DNA from: Methylotenera sp. | Lineage (GTDB): Bacteria; Pseudomonadota; Gammaproteobacteria; Burkholderiales; Burkholderiaceae_C | Assembly (NCBI GenBank): GCA_021738245.1 | Contig: JAIPCJ010000008.1 | Location: forward strand, 1 to 52,751 | Direction of reading: 5' to 3' | Length of the DNA stretch: 52,751 nt | Shown: positions 33,860 through 42,370 of the stretch, in pieces | Position numbering within the stretch: position 1 is the stretch's first letter | Layout: each line of letters opens with the position of its first letter | The notes under the pieces: generated by a model | What the model was told of the DNA's origin: nothing | Databases searched by the model: none | The model's input: only the letters and a program-made list of their open reading frames with translations | Position numbers and translations under genes: made by a program

Positions 33860-34684
33860 TCAAGCCTTTGCGATGGGGCGCGCGGGGTCGGACGACCATT
33901 CGCTCCAGGAGCCGGGGTAGAGCACGCCATCGCCCAGGCCGGCGTGTGCCATGGCCAGCAGGTTGTGGCAGGCGGTCACGCCCGAGCCGCATTGGTGCAC
34001 CACGTCGGCCGCGGTGTAAGGGGCGAGCAGGGCGGCGAACTCATCCCGCAATTGCTCGGCAGGCTTGAAGCGGCCGTCCGGGCCGAGGTTGTCCTTGAAG
34101 AAGCGGTTGCTGGCGCCGGGAATGTGGCCTGCGGCCCGGTCCAGCGGCTCCACGTCGCCGCGAAACCGTTCGGCGGCGCGGGCGTCGATGAGGCGCACCC
34201 GGCCCAGGCGAGCCTGCAACGTGGCCGCGTCGATCTGGCTGACCAGGGGCGCACCCGGGTGCCAGTTGCTGGGCGTGGCAGTGGGCAGGGCGGTGGTGAG
34301 TTCGCCATTCCAGGCGCCGTCGAGCACAGCGACCTGCGCATGGCCCATCCAGCGCAGCATCCACCACAGGTGGGCGGCATACGGCCCGCCCTGGCGGTCG
34401 TAGGCGACCACCTGCCGGCCGGCCGAGAGACCCAGGCGGCGCAGCAGGGCGGCGAAGCTCTCGCGCTCGGGCAGCGGGTGGCGGCCGCGGAACGCGCCAT
34501 CCGCGCCGGTCTTGGCGCCGCACAGGTCGCGGTCCAGGTGCAGGTAGAAGGCGCCAGGGATGTGGCCGGCGGCGTAGGCACGTTCGCCGGCCTCGGTGTC
34601 GGCGAGGTCGAAGCTGACCTCGATGATCAGCGGGTCGTGCAGGGACGGGAGGTCAGCGGGGGCGATGAGCGTGGTGTAGGCCAT
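33860..34684 (-). CDS. sseA: 3-Mercaptopyruvate sulfurtransferase-type tandem rhodanese
   Basis: This 274-residue cytoplasmic protein has two rhodanese domains. The N-terminal one (FDLADTEAGERAYAAGHIPGAFYLHLD) is non-catalytic. The C-terminal one carries the loop HQCGSGVTACHN, the CGSGVTA form typical of mercaptopyruvate sulfurtransferases rather than thiosulfate sulfurtransferases. It moves sulfur from 3-mercaptopyruvate to cyanide or thiols via a Cys persulfide. It starts 2 bp after the DMT transporter's stop on the same strand, so the two are an operon. Confidence 0.9.
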   Translation of the reverse strand: MAYTTLIAPADLPSLHDPLIIEVSFDLADTEAGERAYAAGHIPGAFYLHLDRDLCGAKTGADGAFRGRHPLPERESFAALLRRLGLSAGRQVVAYDRQGGPYAAHLWWMLRWMGHAQVAVLDGAWNGELTTALPTATPSNWHPGAPLVSQIDAATLQARLGRVRLIDARAAERFRGDVEPLDRAAGHIPGASNRFFKDNLGPDGRFKPAEQLRDEFAALLAPYTAADVVHQCGSGVTACHNLLAMAHAGLGDGVLYPGSWSEWSSDPARPIAKA

Positions 34685-34686
34685 GG

Positions 34687-35571
34687 TCAGGACTCGGCGG
34701 GGTTGAACTGGCTGTCTTTGGGCGGCGGGGCCACGCGGTTGCGCAACAGCGTGGCACCCAGTCCGGCGCCGATGATGAGGAGCATGCCCAGGGTGGCTTG
34801 CCAGGTCAGCGCATCCTTGAAGAGCAGCATGCCGTAGCCGAACGAGAACACGATGCCGAGGTATTGCAGGCAGGCGTTCACGAGCGGCTTGCCCGTGCCG
34901 TAGGCGCGTGTGAGACAGACCTGGGCCGTGGTGGCCAGCACGCCCACGGCCAGCAGCAGGGTTGCGCCCCAGAGCGTGTGGCTGTGCAGGCCGCCCTCGG
35001 TGATGCCGGTGATGACAGCGCCCGCCACGCAGCCGCCCACCGAGAAGTAGAAGACGACCCGCAGTTCCGGCTCACCGACACGGCCCAAGGCTGTCACCTG
35101 CAGGTAGGCCATGGCGGCGATCATGCCGGACAGCAGGCCGGCCAGGCCGTGCCAGAGCTGCTGCTGATCGAGCGTGGGGCGCAGGATGAGCGCCACGCCG
35201 ACGAAGCCCAGCAGCACGGCCGCCATGAGCCGCCAGTCCAGCTTCTTGGCGCCCATCAGCACTGCGCCTCCGAGCAGGAACAGGGCCATCCAGACGGAGG
35301 ACATGTAGTTCAGCGTCATCGCCGTGGCCAGCGGCAGCTTGCCGATGGCATAGAACCACAGGCACAGCGAGGTCACGCCCGAGATGCTGCGCCACAGGTG
35401 CATGCCGGGCAGCGTGGTCTTGAGGCTTACGCCCTGGCGATGCGAGATCAGCGCCATCATGACCGAGCCCACCAGGCCCCGGTACATGACGATCTCGCTG
35501 GCCGCGTAGAACTCACTGGCCAGCTTCACGCAGACGCCCATGGTGGCGAACAGAAAGGTCGCCAGGATCAT
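34687..35571 (-). CDS. DMT-superfamily (EamA) transporter
   Basis: This is a ten-helix permease of 294 residues if started at the ATG at 35571 (MILATFLFATMG). The frame is open for 44 more codons, running through the 81-bp repeat and the Rieske gene's end, so a start there is unlikely; a GTG six codons upstream is possible. Two EamA repeats are visible, with FYAIGKLPLATAMTLNYMSSVWMALF in the first and YLGIVFSFGYGMLLFKDALTWQATLGMLLI in the second. Members export metabolites or amino acids; the substrate is unknown. It is followed by sseA 2 bp away. Confidence 0.85.
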   Translation of the reverse strand: MILATFLFATMGVCVKLASEFYAASEIVMYRGLVGSVMMALISHRQGVSLKTTLPGMHLWRSISGVTSLCLWFYAIGKLPLATAMTLNYMSSVWMALFLLGGAVLMGAKKLDWRLMAAVLLGFVGVALILRPTLDQQQLWHGLAGLLSGMIAAMAYLQVTALGRVGEPELRVVFYFSVGGCVAGAVITGITEGGLHSHTLWGATLLLAVGVLATTAQVCLTRAYGTGKPLVNACLQYLGIVFSFGYGMLLFKDALTWQATLGMLLIIGAGLGATLLRNRVAPPPKDSQFNPAES

Positions 35572-35597
35572 GAGCGCCGAGGCCGGCACGGTTCGCT

Positions 35598-36782
35598 TTA
35601 CCCAGCGACTGCCGCGGATCCGGCGTCGCCGGGCTGCTGGCCCTGCCCCCTCGAGGGCGCTGGCGAAGCCAGCAGGGGGTGGTCCAGTTCCCTGCGGAAC
35701 CACTCATGGAAGTGCTGCATGCCGTCTTCCATGGGGCTCTGGTAGGGGCCGACCTCGTTGTCGCCCCGGTCGAACAGAGCCTTGCGCCCGGCATCCATGC
35801 GTTCGCCGATCTCGTCATCCTCGACGCAGGTCTCCATGTAGGCGGCCTGGTGCGCTTCGACGAACTCGCGCTCGAAGGCGGCGATCTCCTCGGGGTAGTA
35901 GAACTCGACGAGGTTGACGGTTTTCTGCGGCGAGACCGGATGCAGGGTCGACACCACCAGCACATGCGGGTACCACTCGACCATGATGTGCGGGTAGTAC
36001 GTCAGCCAGATGGCGCCGGCCTCGGGCGGGCGGCCGGCGCGGTACTTCATGAGCTGGTCATGCCAGCGCTGGTAGACCGGCGAGCCCGGGCGCTCCAGGC
36101 CCTTGTGCACGCCCACGGTCTGCACGGAGTGATGGCGGCCGAATTCCCAGGCGAGGTCGTCACAGGTCACGAAGCCGCTCAGACCGGGGTGGAAGGGGCC
36201 GACGTGGTAGTCCTCCAGATAGACCTCGATGAAGGTCTTCCAGTTGTAGTTGCACTCGTGAACCTGGACCTTGTCGAGCACGAAGCCGGTGAAATCCAGT
36301 TGCGCGCGCGGGCCGAGATGGGCCAGTTCAGCCGCCACATCGTGCCCGTTGTCTTCGAACAGCAGGCCGTTCCACTCGCGAAGCGGGTAGCGGTTCAGGT
36401 TCAGGCAGGGGTCCTGCGCGAAGTGCGGCGCACCGATCAGCTCACCCTGATGTGAATATGTCCAACGGTGCAGCGGGCACACGATGTTGGCCTGGGTGTT
36501 GCCGCGCCCGCGCAGCATCACGGCCTGACGATGCCGGCAGACGTTGGAAATCAGCTCCACCCCCTGGCGCGAGCGCACCAGGGCCCGGCCTTCGCCTTCC
36601 TGGGGCAGGGCGTAGTAGTCGCCCGCCTCAGGGACGGCCAGTGCATGGCCGACATAGCGGGGCCCTCGCTGAAAGATGCTCGCCTGTTCACGCTGGAACA
36701 GATCGGAATCGAAGTAGGCGCTCACCGGGAGCTGGGTCTGGCTGCGTTGCAGCGCCGAGACGGGAAGGCTCAGGTCGGACAT
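35598..36782 (-). CDS. Rieske non-haem iron oxygenase alpha subunit, C-terminus altered by repeat
   Basis: This 394-residue protein has a Rieske [2Fe-2S] domain with CRHR and CPLHRW (C-x-H...C-x2-H), and a catalytic domain with the iron-site region YLEDYHVGPFHPGL. It resembles ring-hydroxylating or amine/betaine-demethylating oxygenases, which need a reductase; none is adjacent. The last 28 residues (367-394) are encoded entirely by an 81-bp palindromic repeat, and the TAA stop lies just beyond it. The native end was probably shorter. Activity is likely intact because the catalytic domain precedes the graft. Substrate unknown. Confidence 0.9.
   Translation of the reverse strand: MSDLSLPVSALQRSQTQLPVSAYFDSDLFQREQASIFQRGPRYVGHALAVPEAGDYYALPQEGEGRALVRSRQGVELISNVCRHRQAVMLRGRGNTQANIVCPLHRWTYSHQGELIGAPHFAQDPCLNLNRYPLREWNGLLFEDNGHDVAAELAHLGPRAQLDFTGFVLDKVQVHECNYNWKTFIEVYLEDYHVGPFHPGLSGFVTCDDLAWEFGRHHSVQTVGVHKGLERPGSPVYQRWHDQLMKYRAGRPPEAGAIWLTYYPHIMVEWYPHVLVVSTLHPVSPQKTVNLVEFYYPEEIAAFEREFVEAHQAAYMETCVEDDEIGERMDAGRKALFDRGDNEVGPYQSPMEDGMQHFHEWFRRELDHPLLASPAPSRGQGQQPGDAGSAAVAG
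35602..35682 (-). repeat. 81-bp dispersed palindromic repeat, copy A
   Basis: It has the same length and organisation as copy B at 26327-26407. Here the first hairpin is GCTGGC-TTC-GCCAGC and the second is a CCCTCGAGGG palindrome. It lies within the Rieske frame, supplying its last 28 codons. In copy B the same element is purely intergenic. Confidence 0.75.
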
Positions 36783-37013
36783 GATCCAGGCGGGTCTTTC
36801 AGGCGAAGTAGGGGTGCTGCGTCCCTCCGGCGCATCTCGGGGTTGCCGAGTCGGCCAGGTTGCTAGGTGTGGATGGGGGAGCCCGGCGCGCGGGCGCGCT
36901 CGGGCGAGAGGGTCGGGATTCTACGCATGCCTGTCTCGTGCTGCCGACGGTTACGTCTGTGGCCCTCAGATCGGGGAAACCCGCTGACTACAATTGCCGT
37001 TTCGCGTTCTGAA

Positions 37014-37268
37014 ATGGCCAAGACCTCGTCACGCACAAAAATGGCTGCTGCCGACGGCGCCGACCTGAGCTACGAGCAGGCGCTCGATGAGCTGGAGCGC
37101 CTGGTTGCGGCGATGGAAGGCCAGCAATTGCCGCTGGACAAGCTGCTGGAGAGTTACCGGCGAGGTGCGGAACTGCTGGCGCTGTGCCGGGGCCGCCTCG
37201 AGGCGGTCGAGCAGCAAGTCAAGCTGCTGGATGGCGCTGAATTGAAGGCCTGGGAGGGCAAGGATTGA
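37014..37268 (+). CDS. xseB: Exodeoxyribonuclease VII small subunit
   Basis: This 84-residue protein has the XseB core [41 protein letters not shown], forming the coiled helices that bind XseA in the single-strand exonuclease VII complex. The ATG at 37014 follows a possible -10 (TACAAT, 36989-36994). It overlaps ispA by 4 bp, the usual xseB-ispA-dxs order. No xseA is in the window. Confidence 0.9.
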   Translation: MAKTSSRTKMAAADGADLSYEQALDELERLVAAMEGQQLPLDKLLESYRRGAELLALCRGRLEAVEQQVKLLDGAELKAWEGKD

Positions 37269-38152
37269 ACGAACAAGACTTTGGACGATGGATGCAGGCG
37301 TCGCAGGCTGCAGTCGAGGCGGCGCTGGACGAGCTGGTCCCGGCGAATGCGCCTGCCGGTCTCGGCGAGGCGATGCGCTATGCGGTGCTGGGGGGCGGCA
37401 AGCGGTTGCGCCCCTTGTTGGTGCTGGCCAGTTGCGCGGCGGTGGGCGGCGATCACTTCGCGGCCATCCGCGCGGCCTGCGCGGTGGAGCTGATTCACGC
37501 CTACTCCCTGGTTCACGACGACATGCCCTGCATGGACGACGACGTCATGCGCCGCGGCAAGCCCACGACCCACGTGGCCTTCGGTGAAGCCCAGGCCATG
37601 CTGGCCGGCGACGCGATGCAGGCCCTCGCCTTCGAGGTGCTGACCCCCGACGCCGGCATCCCGCCCGCCTTGCAGGCGCGGCTGTGCTCACTGCTGGCGC
37701 GCTCGGCCGGCCACGACGGCATGGCCGGCGGCCAGGCCATCGACCTCGCCAGCATTGGCAAGCGGCTCGACGAATGCACCTTGCGCGACATGCACCGCCG
37801 CAAGACCGGCGTGCTGCTGCAGGCCAGCGTGATGATGGGTGCCGCCTGTGGCCCCGCATCCGCGCAGGCGACGCGGTCGCTGTCCGACTATGGCGCCGCC
37901 CTGGGTCTGGCCTTCCAGGTCGTGGACGACATCCTGGATGTGACGCAGGACTCCGAAGTGCTGGGCAAGACCGCCGGCAAGGACCAGGACGCCAACAAGC
38001 CGACCTATGTCAGTGTGCTGGGCCTGGATGCCGCACGGGCGCTGGCCCAGCAATTGCGCGCCGAAGCCAAGGCAGCGCTGGCGGCCACGGGGCTGGCCGA
38101 TGTGAGCCACCTCAGCCTGCTGGCAGACTCCGTCGTCGAGCGGGACAATTGA
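37265..38152 (+). CDS. ispA: Farnesyl diphosphate synthase (polyprenyl synthetase)
   Basis: The product is 295 residues from the TTG at 37265, which overlaps the xseB stop and has GGGAGGG upstream; an ATG at 37292 is an alternative. The first Asp-rich motif is [12 protein letters not shown] and the second is FQVVDDILD, with GGKRLRPLL near the start and the KTG block [11 protein letters not shown]. It condenses isopentenyl diphosphate with dimethylallyl and geranyl diphosphates to make farnesyl diphosphate, feeding quinone, undecaprenyl and carotenoid/hopanoid synthesis. The dxs gene follows 44 bp downstream. Confidence 0.92.
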   Translation: MNEQDFGRWMQASQAAVEAALDELVPANAPAGLGEAMRYAVLGGGKRLRPLLVLASCAAVGGDHFAAIRAACAVELIHAYSLVHDDMPCMDDDVMRRGKPTTHVAFGEAQAMLAGDAMQALAFEVLTPDAGIPPALQARLCSLLARSAGHDGMAGGQAIDLASIGKRLDECTLRDMHRRKTGVLLQASVMMGAACGPASAQATRSLSDYGAALGLAFQVVDDILDVTQDSEVLGKTAGKDQDANKPTYVSVLGLDAARALAQQLRAEAKAALAATGLADVSHLSLLADSVVERDN

Positions 38153-38196
38153 GCCTGACGCTCAGCGACCGAACAACCGAAGTACAAAGGGCCGCC

Positions 38197-40092
38197 ATGG
38201 ATTACTCGCTGCTCAAGACCATCGACAGCCCCGCCGACCTGCGCCGCCTGCCGCGCACGGAGCTCAAGCGGCTGGCCGATGAACTGCGCGCCTACGTGCT
38301 CGACAGCGTCTCCAAGACGGGCGGCCACCTGGGTTCCAACCTCGGCACCGTCGAGCTCACGGTCGCGCTGCATTACGTCTTCAACACCCCCGAAGACCGG
38401 CTGGTGTGGGACGTGGGCCACCAGACCTACCCGCACAAGGTGTTGACGGGCCGCCGTGACCGCATGAGCGGCCTGCGCCAGCTCGGCGGCATCAGCGGCT
38501 TCCCGCGCCGCGACGAGAGCGAGTACGACACCTTCGGCACCGGCCATTCGTCCACCAGCATCTCGGCCGCGCACGGCATGGCCATGGCTGCCAAGCTCAA
38601 GGGCGAGAACCGCAAGGCCGTGGCCATCATCGGCGACGGCTCCATGACGGCGGGCATGGCTTTCGAGGCGCTGAACAATGCCGGCGTGGCGCATGGCGGC
38701 GTGCTGGGTGACGTGCTCGTCATCCTGAACGATAACGACATGTCGATCAGCCCGCCGGTCGGTGCGCTGAACAAATATCTGGCGCGCCTCATGAGCGGCA
38801 GCTTCTATGCCGCCGCGCGCGAGGGTGCCAAGAGCGTGCTCAAGAACACGCCGCTGTACGAGTTCGCGCGCAAGTTCGAGGAGCACACCAAGGGCATGGT
38901 CGTGCCGGGCACCATCTTCGAAGAGTTCGGCTTCAACTACGTCGGCCCCATCGACGGCCACGACCTGGACTCCCTGGTGCCCACGCTGGAGAACCTGCGC
39001 GACAAGAAGGGCCCGCAGTTCCTGCACATCGTCACCAAGAAAGGCGCGGGCTACAAGCTGGCCGAGGCCGACCCGGTCAAGTACCACGCCGCCTCCGGCA
39101 AGTTCGACCCGGCCGTGGGCTTCGTCAAGCCGGCCACGCCACCCAAGCTGACGTTCACGCAGGTCTTCGGCGACTGGCTGTGCGACATGGCCGAGGCCGA
39201 CCCGCGCCTGGTGGGCATCACGCCCGCCATGCGCGAGGGCTCGGGCATGGTCGAGTTCCACAAGCGCTTCCCACAGCGCTATCACGACGTGGGCATTGCC
39301 GAGCAGCATTCGGTGACCTTCGCCGCAGGCCTGGCCTGCGAAGGCGTGAAGCCCGTGGTGGCCATCTACTCGACCTTCCTGCAGCGTGCCTACGACCAAC
39401 TGGTGCACGACGTGGCCATCCAGAACCTGCCGGTGCTGTTTGCGCTGGACCGCGCCGGCCTGGTGGGCGCCGACGGGGCCACGCATGCGGGCAACTACGA
39501 CATCGCCTACACGCGCTGCATCCCGAACATGGCGGTGCTGACGCCGGCCGATGAAAACGAGTGCCGCCAGGCCCTCTACACCGGTTTCCTGCACGACGGC
39601 CCGGTGACCGTGCGCTACCCGCGCGGCGCGGGTGTGGGTGTGGTGCCCGAAGCCAAGATGACGGCTCAACCCTGGGGCAAGGGTGAAGTGCGCCGCCGCG
39701 GCGAGCGGGTGGCCATCCTGGCCTTCGGCACGCTGCTCTACCCGGCCCTGGAGGCCGCCGAGCGGCTCAATGCCACGGTCGCCAACATGCGTTTCGTGAA
39801 GCCGCTGGATGCCGAGCTCGTGGCCGAACTGGCGCGCACCCATGATGCGCTGGTCACGGTGGAAGATGGTTGCATCATGGGCGGTGCCGGCAGTGCGGTC
39901 ACCGAGGCGCTGAATGCGGCCGGGCTCAGCATCCCGGTGTTGCAGCTGGGCCTGCCTGACGAGTTCATCGAGCACGGCGACCCGGCCAAGCTGATGAGCC
40001 TGTGCGGCCTGGACGCTGCTGGCATCGAGGCCAGCATCGTCAAGCGTTTTGGCGCGAAGCCGGCCGTGGTGCGTTCGTCGGCCGCGGGCTGA
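38197..40092 (+). CDS. dxs: 1-Deoxy-D-xylulose-5-phosphate synthase
   Basis: This 631-residue thiamine-diphosphate enzyme carries out the first step of the MEP pathway, joining pyruvate and glyceraldehyde-3-phosphate. It starts at the ATG at 38197 ([16 protein letters not shown]), with AAAGG upstream; the frame is open earlier only as an ispA shadow. The diagnostic motifs are [37 protein letters not shown] with NDNDMSIS (ThDP-Mg), and [12 protein letters not shown] with [14 protein letters not shown] in the second domain. Together with ispA it supplies isoprenoid precursors in one operon. Confidence 0.95.
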   Translation: MDYSLLKTIDSPADLRRLPRTELKRLADELRAYVLDSVSKTGGHLGSNLGTVELTVALHYVFNTPEDRLVWDVGHQTYPHKVLTGRRDRMSGLRQLGGISGFPRRDESEYDTFGTGHSSTSISAAHGMAMAAKLKGENRKAVAIIGDGSMTAGMAFEALNNAGVAHGGVLGDVLVILNDNDMSISPPVGALNKYLARLMSGSFYAAAREGAKSVLKNTPLYEFARKFEEHTKGMVVPGTIFEEFGFNYVGPIDGHDLDSLVPTLENLRDKKGPQFLHIVTKKGAGYKLAEADPVKYHAASGKFDPAVGFVKPATPPKLTFTQVFGDWLCDMAEADPRLVGITPAMREGSGMVEFHKRFPQRYHDVGIAEQHSVTFAAGLACEGVKPVVAIYSTFLQRAYDQLVHDVAIQNLPVLFALDRAGLVGADGATHAGNYDIAYTRCIPNMAVLTPADENECRQALYTGFLHDGPVTVRYPRGAGVGVVPEAKMTAQPWGKGEVRRRGERVAILAFGTLLYPALEAAERLNATVANMRFVKPLDAELVAELARTHDALVTVEDGCIMGGAGSAVTEALNAAGLSIPVLQLGLPDEFIEHGDPAKLMSLCGLDAAGIEASIVKRFGAKPAVVRSSAAG

Positions 40093-40118
40093 TCGGCAGC
40101 CGCCCGGCCCTGGCGCCC

Positions 40119-41009
40119 TCAGCGGCGCGGGCGCAGGGCGTTCAGCATGTCGCCCACCAACGGCTGGGCCGGCCGGTGCAACGGGATCAGCGCGGAGACG
40201 CGGTAGGGAATCGACACCGTGAGCGCTCTCACGACGAGACCGTCGGCCGCGCAGGCCCGCGCCGTCAGTGGGTTGACGATGGCCAGCCCCAGGCCGGCCC
40301 GCACCAGCTCGCACACCGCCACGGCGCTGTGGGTCTGCACGCGCAGGCGGCGCGCGACGCCGGCTGCATCGAAGCGAGCATCGATCTCGCGCCGGTAGGG
40401 GTCGTCGGCAGCCAGGCTGATGAAGTCCTGGCCCGCGAAGTCCTTCAGCGCCAGCCGCTTGCGCGAGGCCAGCGGGTGATCGGCCGGCAGCACAGCCACC
40501 TCGTCGGCCTCCAGCACCGGCTCGATGCGAACCCCCGGCAGCGGCGTGGCCTGTTCGGCCAGGCCCAGGTCGAAGCGCTGCTCGCTCATCCAGGCATCCA
40601 GCAGCGGCGGCTCGGCCGGGGTGATGTCGACCCGGGCGCCGGGATGCCGGGCCAGCAGCGTCGCCAGCGCGCCCGGCAACAAGGCATGGCTGAGTGCGGG
40701 CAGGCTGAGCACCGTCAGCTCGGCGTCTTCATCGCGGCCCAGGGCCTGGGCGCGCTCGATGACGCGGCCCAGGCCCTGGAAGCTGCGCTCCACTTCGTCG
40801 AACAAGGCCCGCGCCCGCGCGGTGGCCTTGAGCCGGCCGCGCTCACGTTCAAACAGCGCGTAGCCGAGCAATTGCTCCAGCCGCGCGAGGTCCCGCGACA
40901 GCGTGGGCTGCGAGGTGTGCAGCAATTGCGCCGCGGCGGTGACGCTGCCAGCGGTCATGACGGCGCGAAAGACCTCGATGTGGCGGTGCTGGATATCCAT
41001 ATCAGGCAT
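40119..41009 (-). CDS. lysR: LysR-family regulator of lysine biosynthesis
   Basis: This 296-residue LysR-type protein has an N-terminal winged HTH (HRHIEVFRAVMTAGSVTAAAQLLHTSQPTLSRDLARLE) and a periplasmic-binding-fold effector domain. It starts at ATG 41009 (MPDMDIQHRHI); a second ATG three codons in is possible. In E. coli, LysR activates lysA in response to diaminopimelate, and the same divergent lysR-lysA arrangement is present here, 61 bp apart with two inverted repeats between. The product fits that role by context. The frame extends upstream past this start, but only as a shadow of lysA. Confidence 0.85.
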   Translation of the reverse strand: MPDMDIQHRHIEVFRAVMTAGSVTAAAQLLHTSQPTLSRDLARLEQLLGYALFERERGRLKATARARALFDEVERSFQGLGRVIERAQALGRDEDAELTVLSLPALSHALLPGALATLLARHPGARVDITPAEPPLLDAWMSEQRFDLGLAEQATPLPGVRIEPVLEADEVAVLPADHPLASRKRLALKDFAGQDFISLAADDPYRREIDARFDAAGVARRLRVQTHSAVAVCELVRAGLGLAIVNPLTARACAADGLVVRALTVSIPYRVSALIPLHRPAQPLVGDMLNALRPRR

Positions 41010-41010
41010 G

Positions 41011-41028
41011 AATTGTCGCGCCACAATT
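41011..41028. promoter_or_regulatory. LTTR-box-like operator between lysR and lysA
   Basis: AATTGT-CGCGCC-ACAATT has perfect 6-bp arms and the T-N11-A spacing of LysR-type recognition sites. It begins 2 bp before the lysR start codon, so binding could also autoregulate lysR. Confidence 0.6.
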
Positions 41029-41043
41029 TTCAATTGGATTGAA
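41029..41043. promoter_or_regulatory. Second inverted repeat between lysR and lysA
   Basis: TTCAAT-TGG-ATTGAA is perfect and adjoins the LTTR-like box. It could be the activation half-site for lysA or overlap the promoter. No clear -35/-10 is visible. Confidence 0.4.
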
Positions 41044-41070
41044 TGCGTCAGCCCGGGCATGCTTCGCGCC

Positions 41071-42315
41071 ATGAGCAAGCCCTTTCCCACCGACCTGACG
41101 CCCGCCGTACTCCACCAACTGGCCGAGGAATACGGCACCCCGCTGTGGGTGTACGACGCCGCCACCATCCGTGCGCGGGCCGCCTCGCTGAAGCGCTTCG
41201 ACGTGGTGCGCTTTGCGCAGAAGGCCTGCTCCAACATCCACATCCTGAAGCTGTTGCGCGAGGCCGGCGTCAAGGTGGATTCGGTGTCACGCGGTGAGAT
41301 CCTGCGCGCGCTGGCCGCGGGCTACACGGCCGGCGGGGACGACATCGTCTTCACGGCCGACCTGCTCGACCACGCGACGCTGGCCACGGTCGTGCAGCAC
41401 CGCATCCCGGTGAATGCCGGCTCCATCGACATGCTCGACCAGCTCGGCGCCGCCTCGCCGGGCCATGCGGTGTGGCTGCGCATCAACCCGGGCTTCGGTC
41501 ACGGCCACAGCCACAAGACCAACACCGGCGGCGAGCACAGCAAGCATGGCATCTGGCATGCCGACCTGGGTGCCGCACTGGCCGCCGTGCGGCGCCATGG
41601 GTTGCACCTGGTGGGCTTGCACATGCACATCGGTTCGGGTGTGGACTACGCGCATCTGGCACAGGTCGGGCAGGCCATGGTGGGGCTGGTGCGCGAGACG
41701 GTCGCGGCCGGCCATGACCTGCACGCCATCTCGGCCGGTGGCGGGCTGTCCATTCCCTACCGCGAGGGGGATGCCCGCATCGACGTGGCCCATTACTTCG
41801 GCCTGTGGGACGCCGCGCGGCGTGAGGCCGAGTCGGTGGTGGGCCATGCGCTCACGCTGGAGCTGGAGCCGGGGCGGTATCTCGTCGCCGAGAGCGCGGT
41901 GCTGCTGGCCGAGGTGCGGGCCGTGAAGCACGCGGGCGCCAACCGCTTCGTGCTCGTGGATGCCGGCTTCAACGAGCTGATGCGCCCGGCGATGTATGGC
42001 GCCTTCCATGCGATGAGCCTCATCAGCGCGGGCGCCAGCGAGGCTGCGCTGCAGCCCACCGTGGTCGCGGGCCCGCTGTGTGAGTCGGGCGACGTGTTCA
42101 CCCAGGGCCCGGGCGGCGAGGTGCTGACGCGCGAGCTGCCGCCCGCGGCCGTGGGCGACCTGCTGGTCATCCACGACGCCGGCGCCTACGGAGCCTCCAT
42201 GTCCAGCAACTACAACAGCCGGCCGCTGGCCGCCGAGGTGCTGGTGGACGGCGAACACAGCCGCCAGATCCGCCGGCGCCAGACGGTCGAGGAATTGTTG
42301 GCACTTGAAATCTGA
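41071..42315 (+). CDS. lysA: Diaminopimelate decarboxylase (E. coli-type)
   Basis: This PLP enzyme converts meso-diaminopimelate to lysine. It is 414 residues from the ATG at 41071; an ATG four codons earlier is possible. The PLP lysine is in RFAQKACSN (Lys51). Other class motifs are RINPGFGHGHSHKTNTGGEHSKHGIW, GLHMHIGSG, ISAGGGLSIPY, LELEPGRYLVAESA, GPLCESGDVF and GAYGASMSSNYN. The form of these motifs matches the E. coli LysA group that pairs with LysR. It is divergent from lysR. Confidence 0.93.
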   Translation: MSKPFPTDLTPAVLHQLAEEYGTPLWVYDAATIRARAASLKRFDVVRFAQKACSNIHILKLLREAGVKVDSVSRGEILRALAAGYTAGGDDIVFTADLLDHATLATVVQHRIPVNAGSIDMLDQLGAASPGHAVWLRINPGFGHGHSHKTNTGGEHSKHGIWHADLGAALAAVRRHGLHLVGLHMHIGSGVDYAHLAQVGQAMVGLVRETVAAGHDLHAISAGGGLSIPYREGDARIDVAHYFGLWDAARREAESVVGHALTLELEPGRYLVAESAVLLAEVRAVKHAGANRFVLVDAGFNELMRPAMYGAFHAMSLISAGASEAALQPTVVAGPLCESGDVFTQGPGGEVLTRELPPAAVGDLLVIHDAGAYGASMSSNYNSRPLAAEVLVDGEHSRQIRRRQTVEELLALEI

Positions 42316-42325
42316 CAGCCTGCTG

Positions 42326-42353
42326 TCACTCCTGAGGGCAGGGGTGTGATTTG
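42326..42353 (+). terminator. Weak terminator-like hairpin after lysA
   Basis: TCAC-t-CCTG and CAGG-gg-TGTGA can pair with interruptions around AGGG. It is followed by TTTG. It lies 10 bp past the lysA stop. The stem is short and imperfect. Confidence 0.3.
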
Positions 42354-42370
42354 CGGGGATCATCCGGGCC

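Noticed and set aside
38005-40314. 769-codon minus-strand frame
   Set aside because: Antisense shadow of dxs and the end of ispA.
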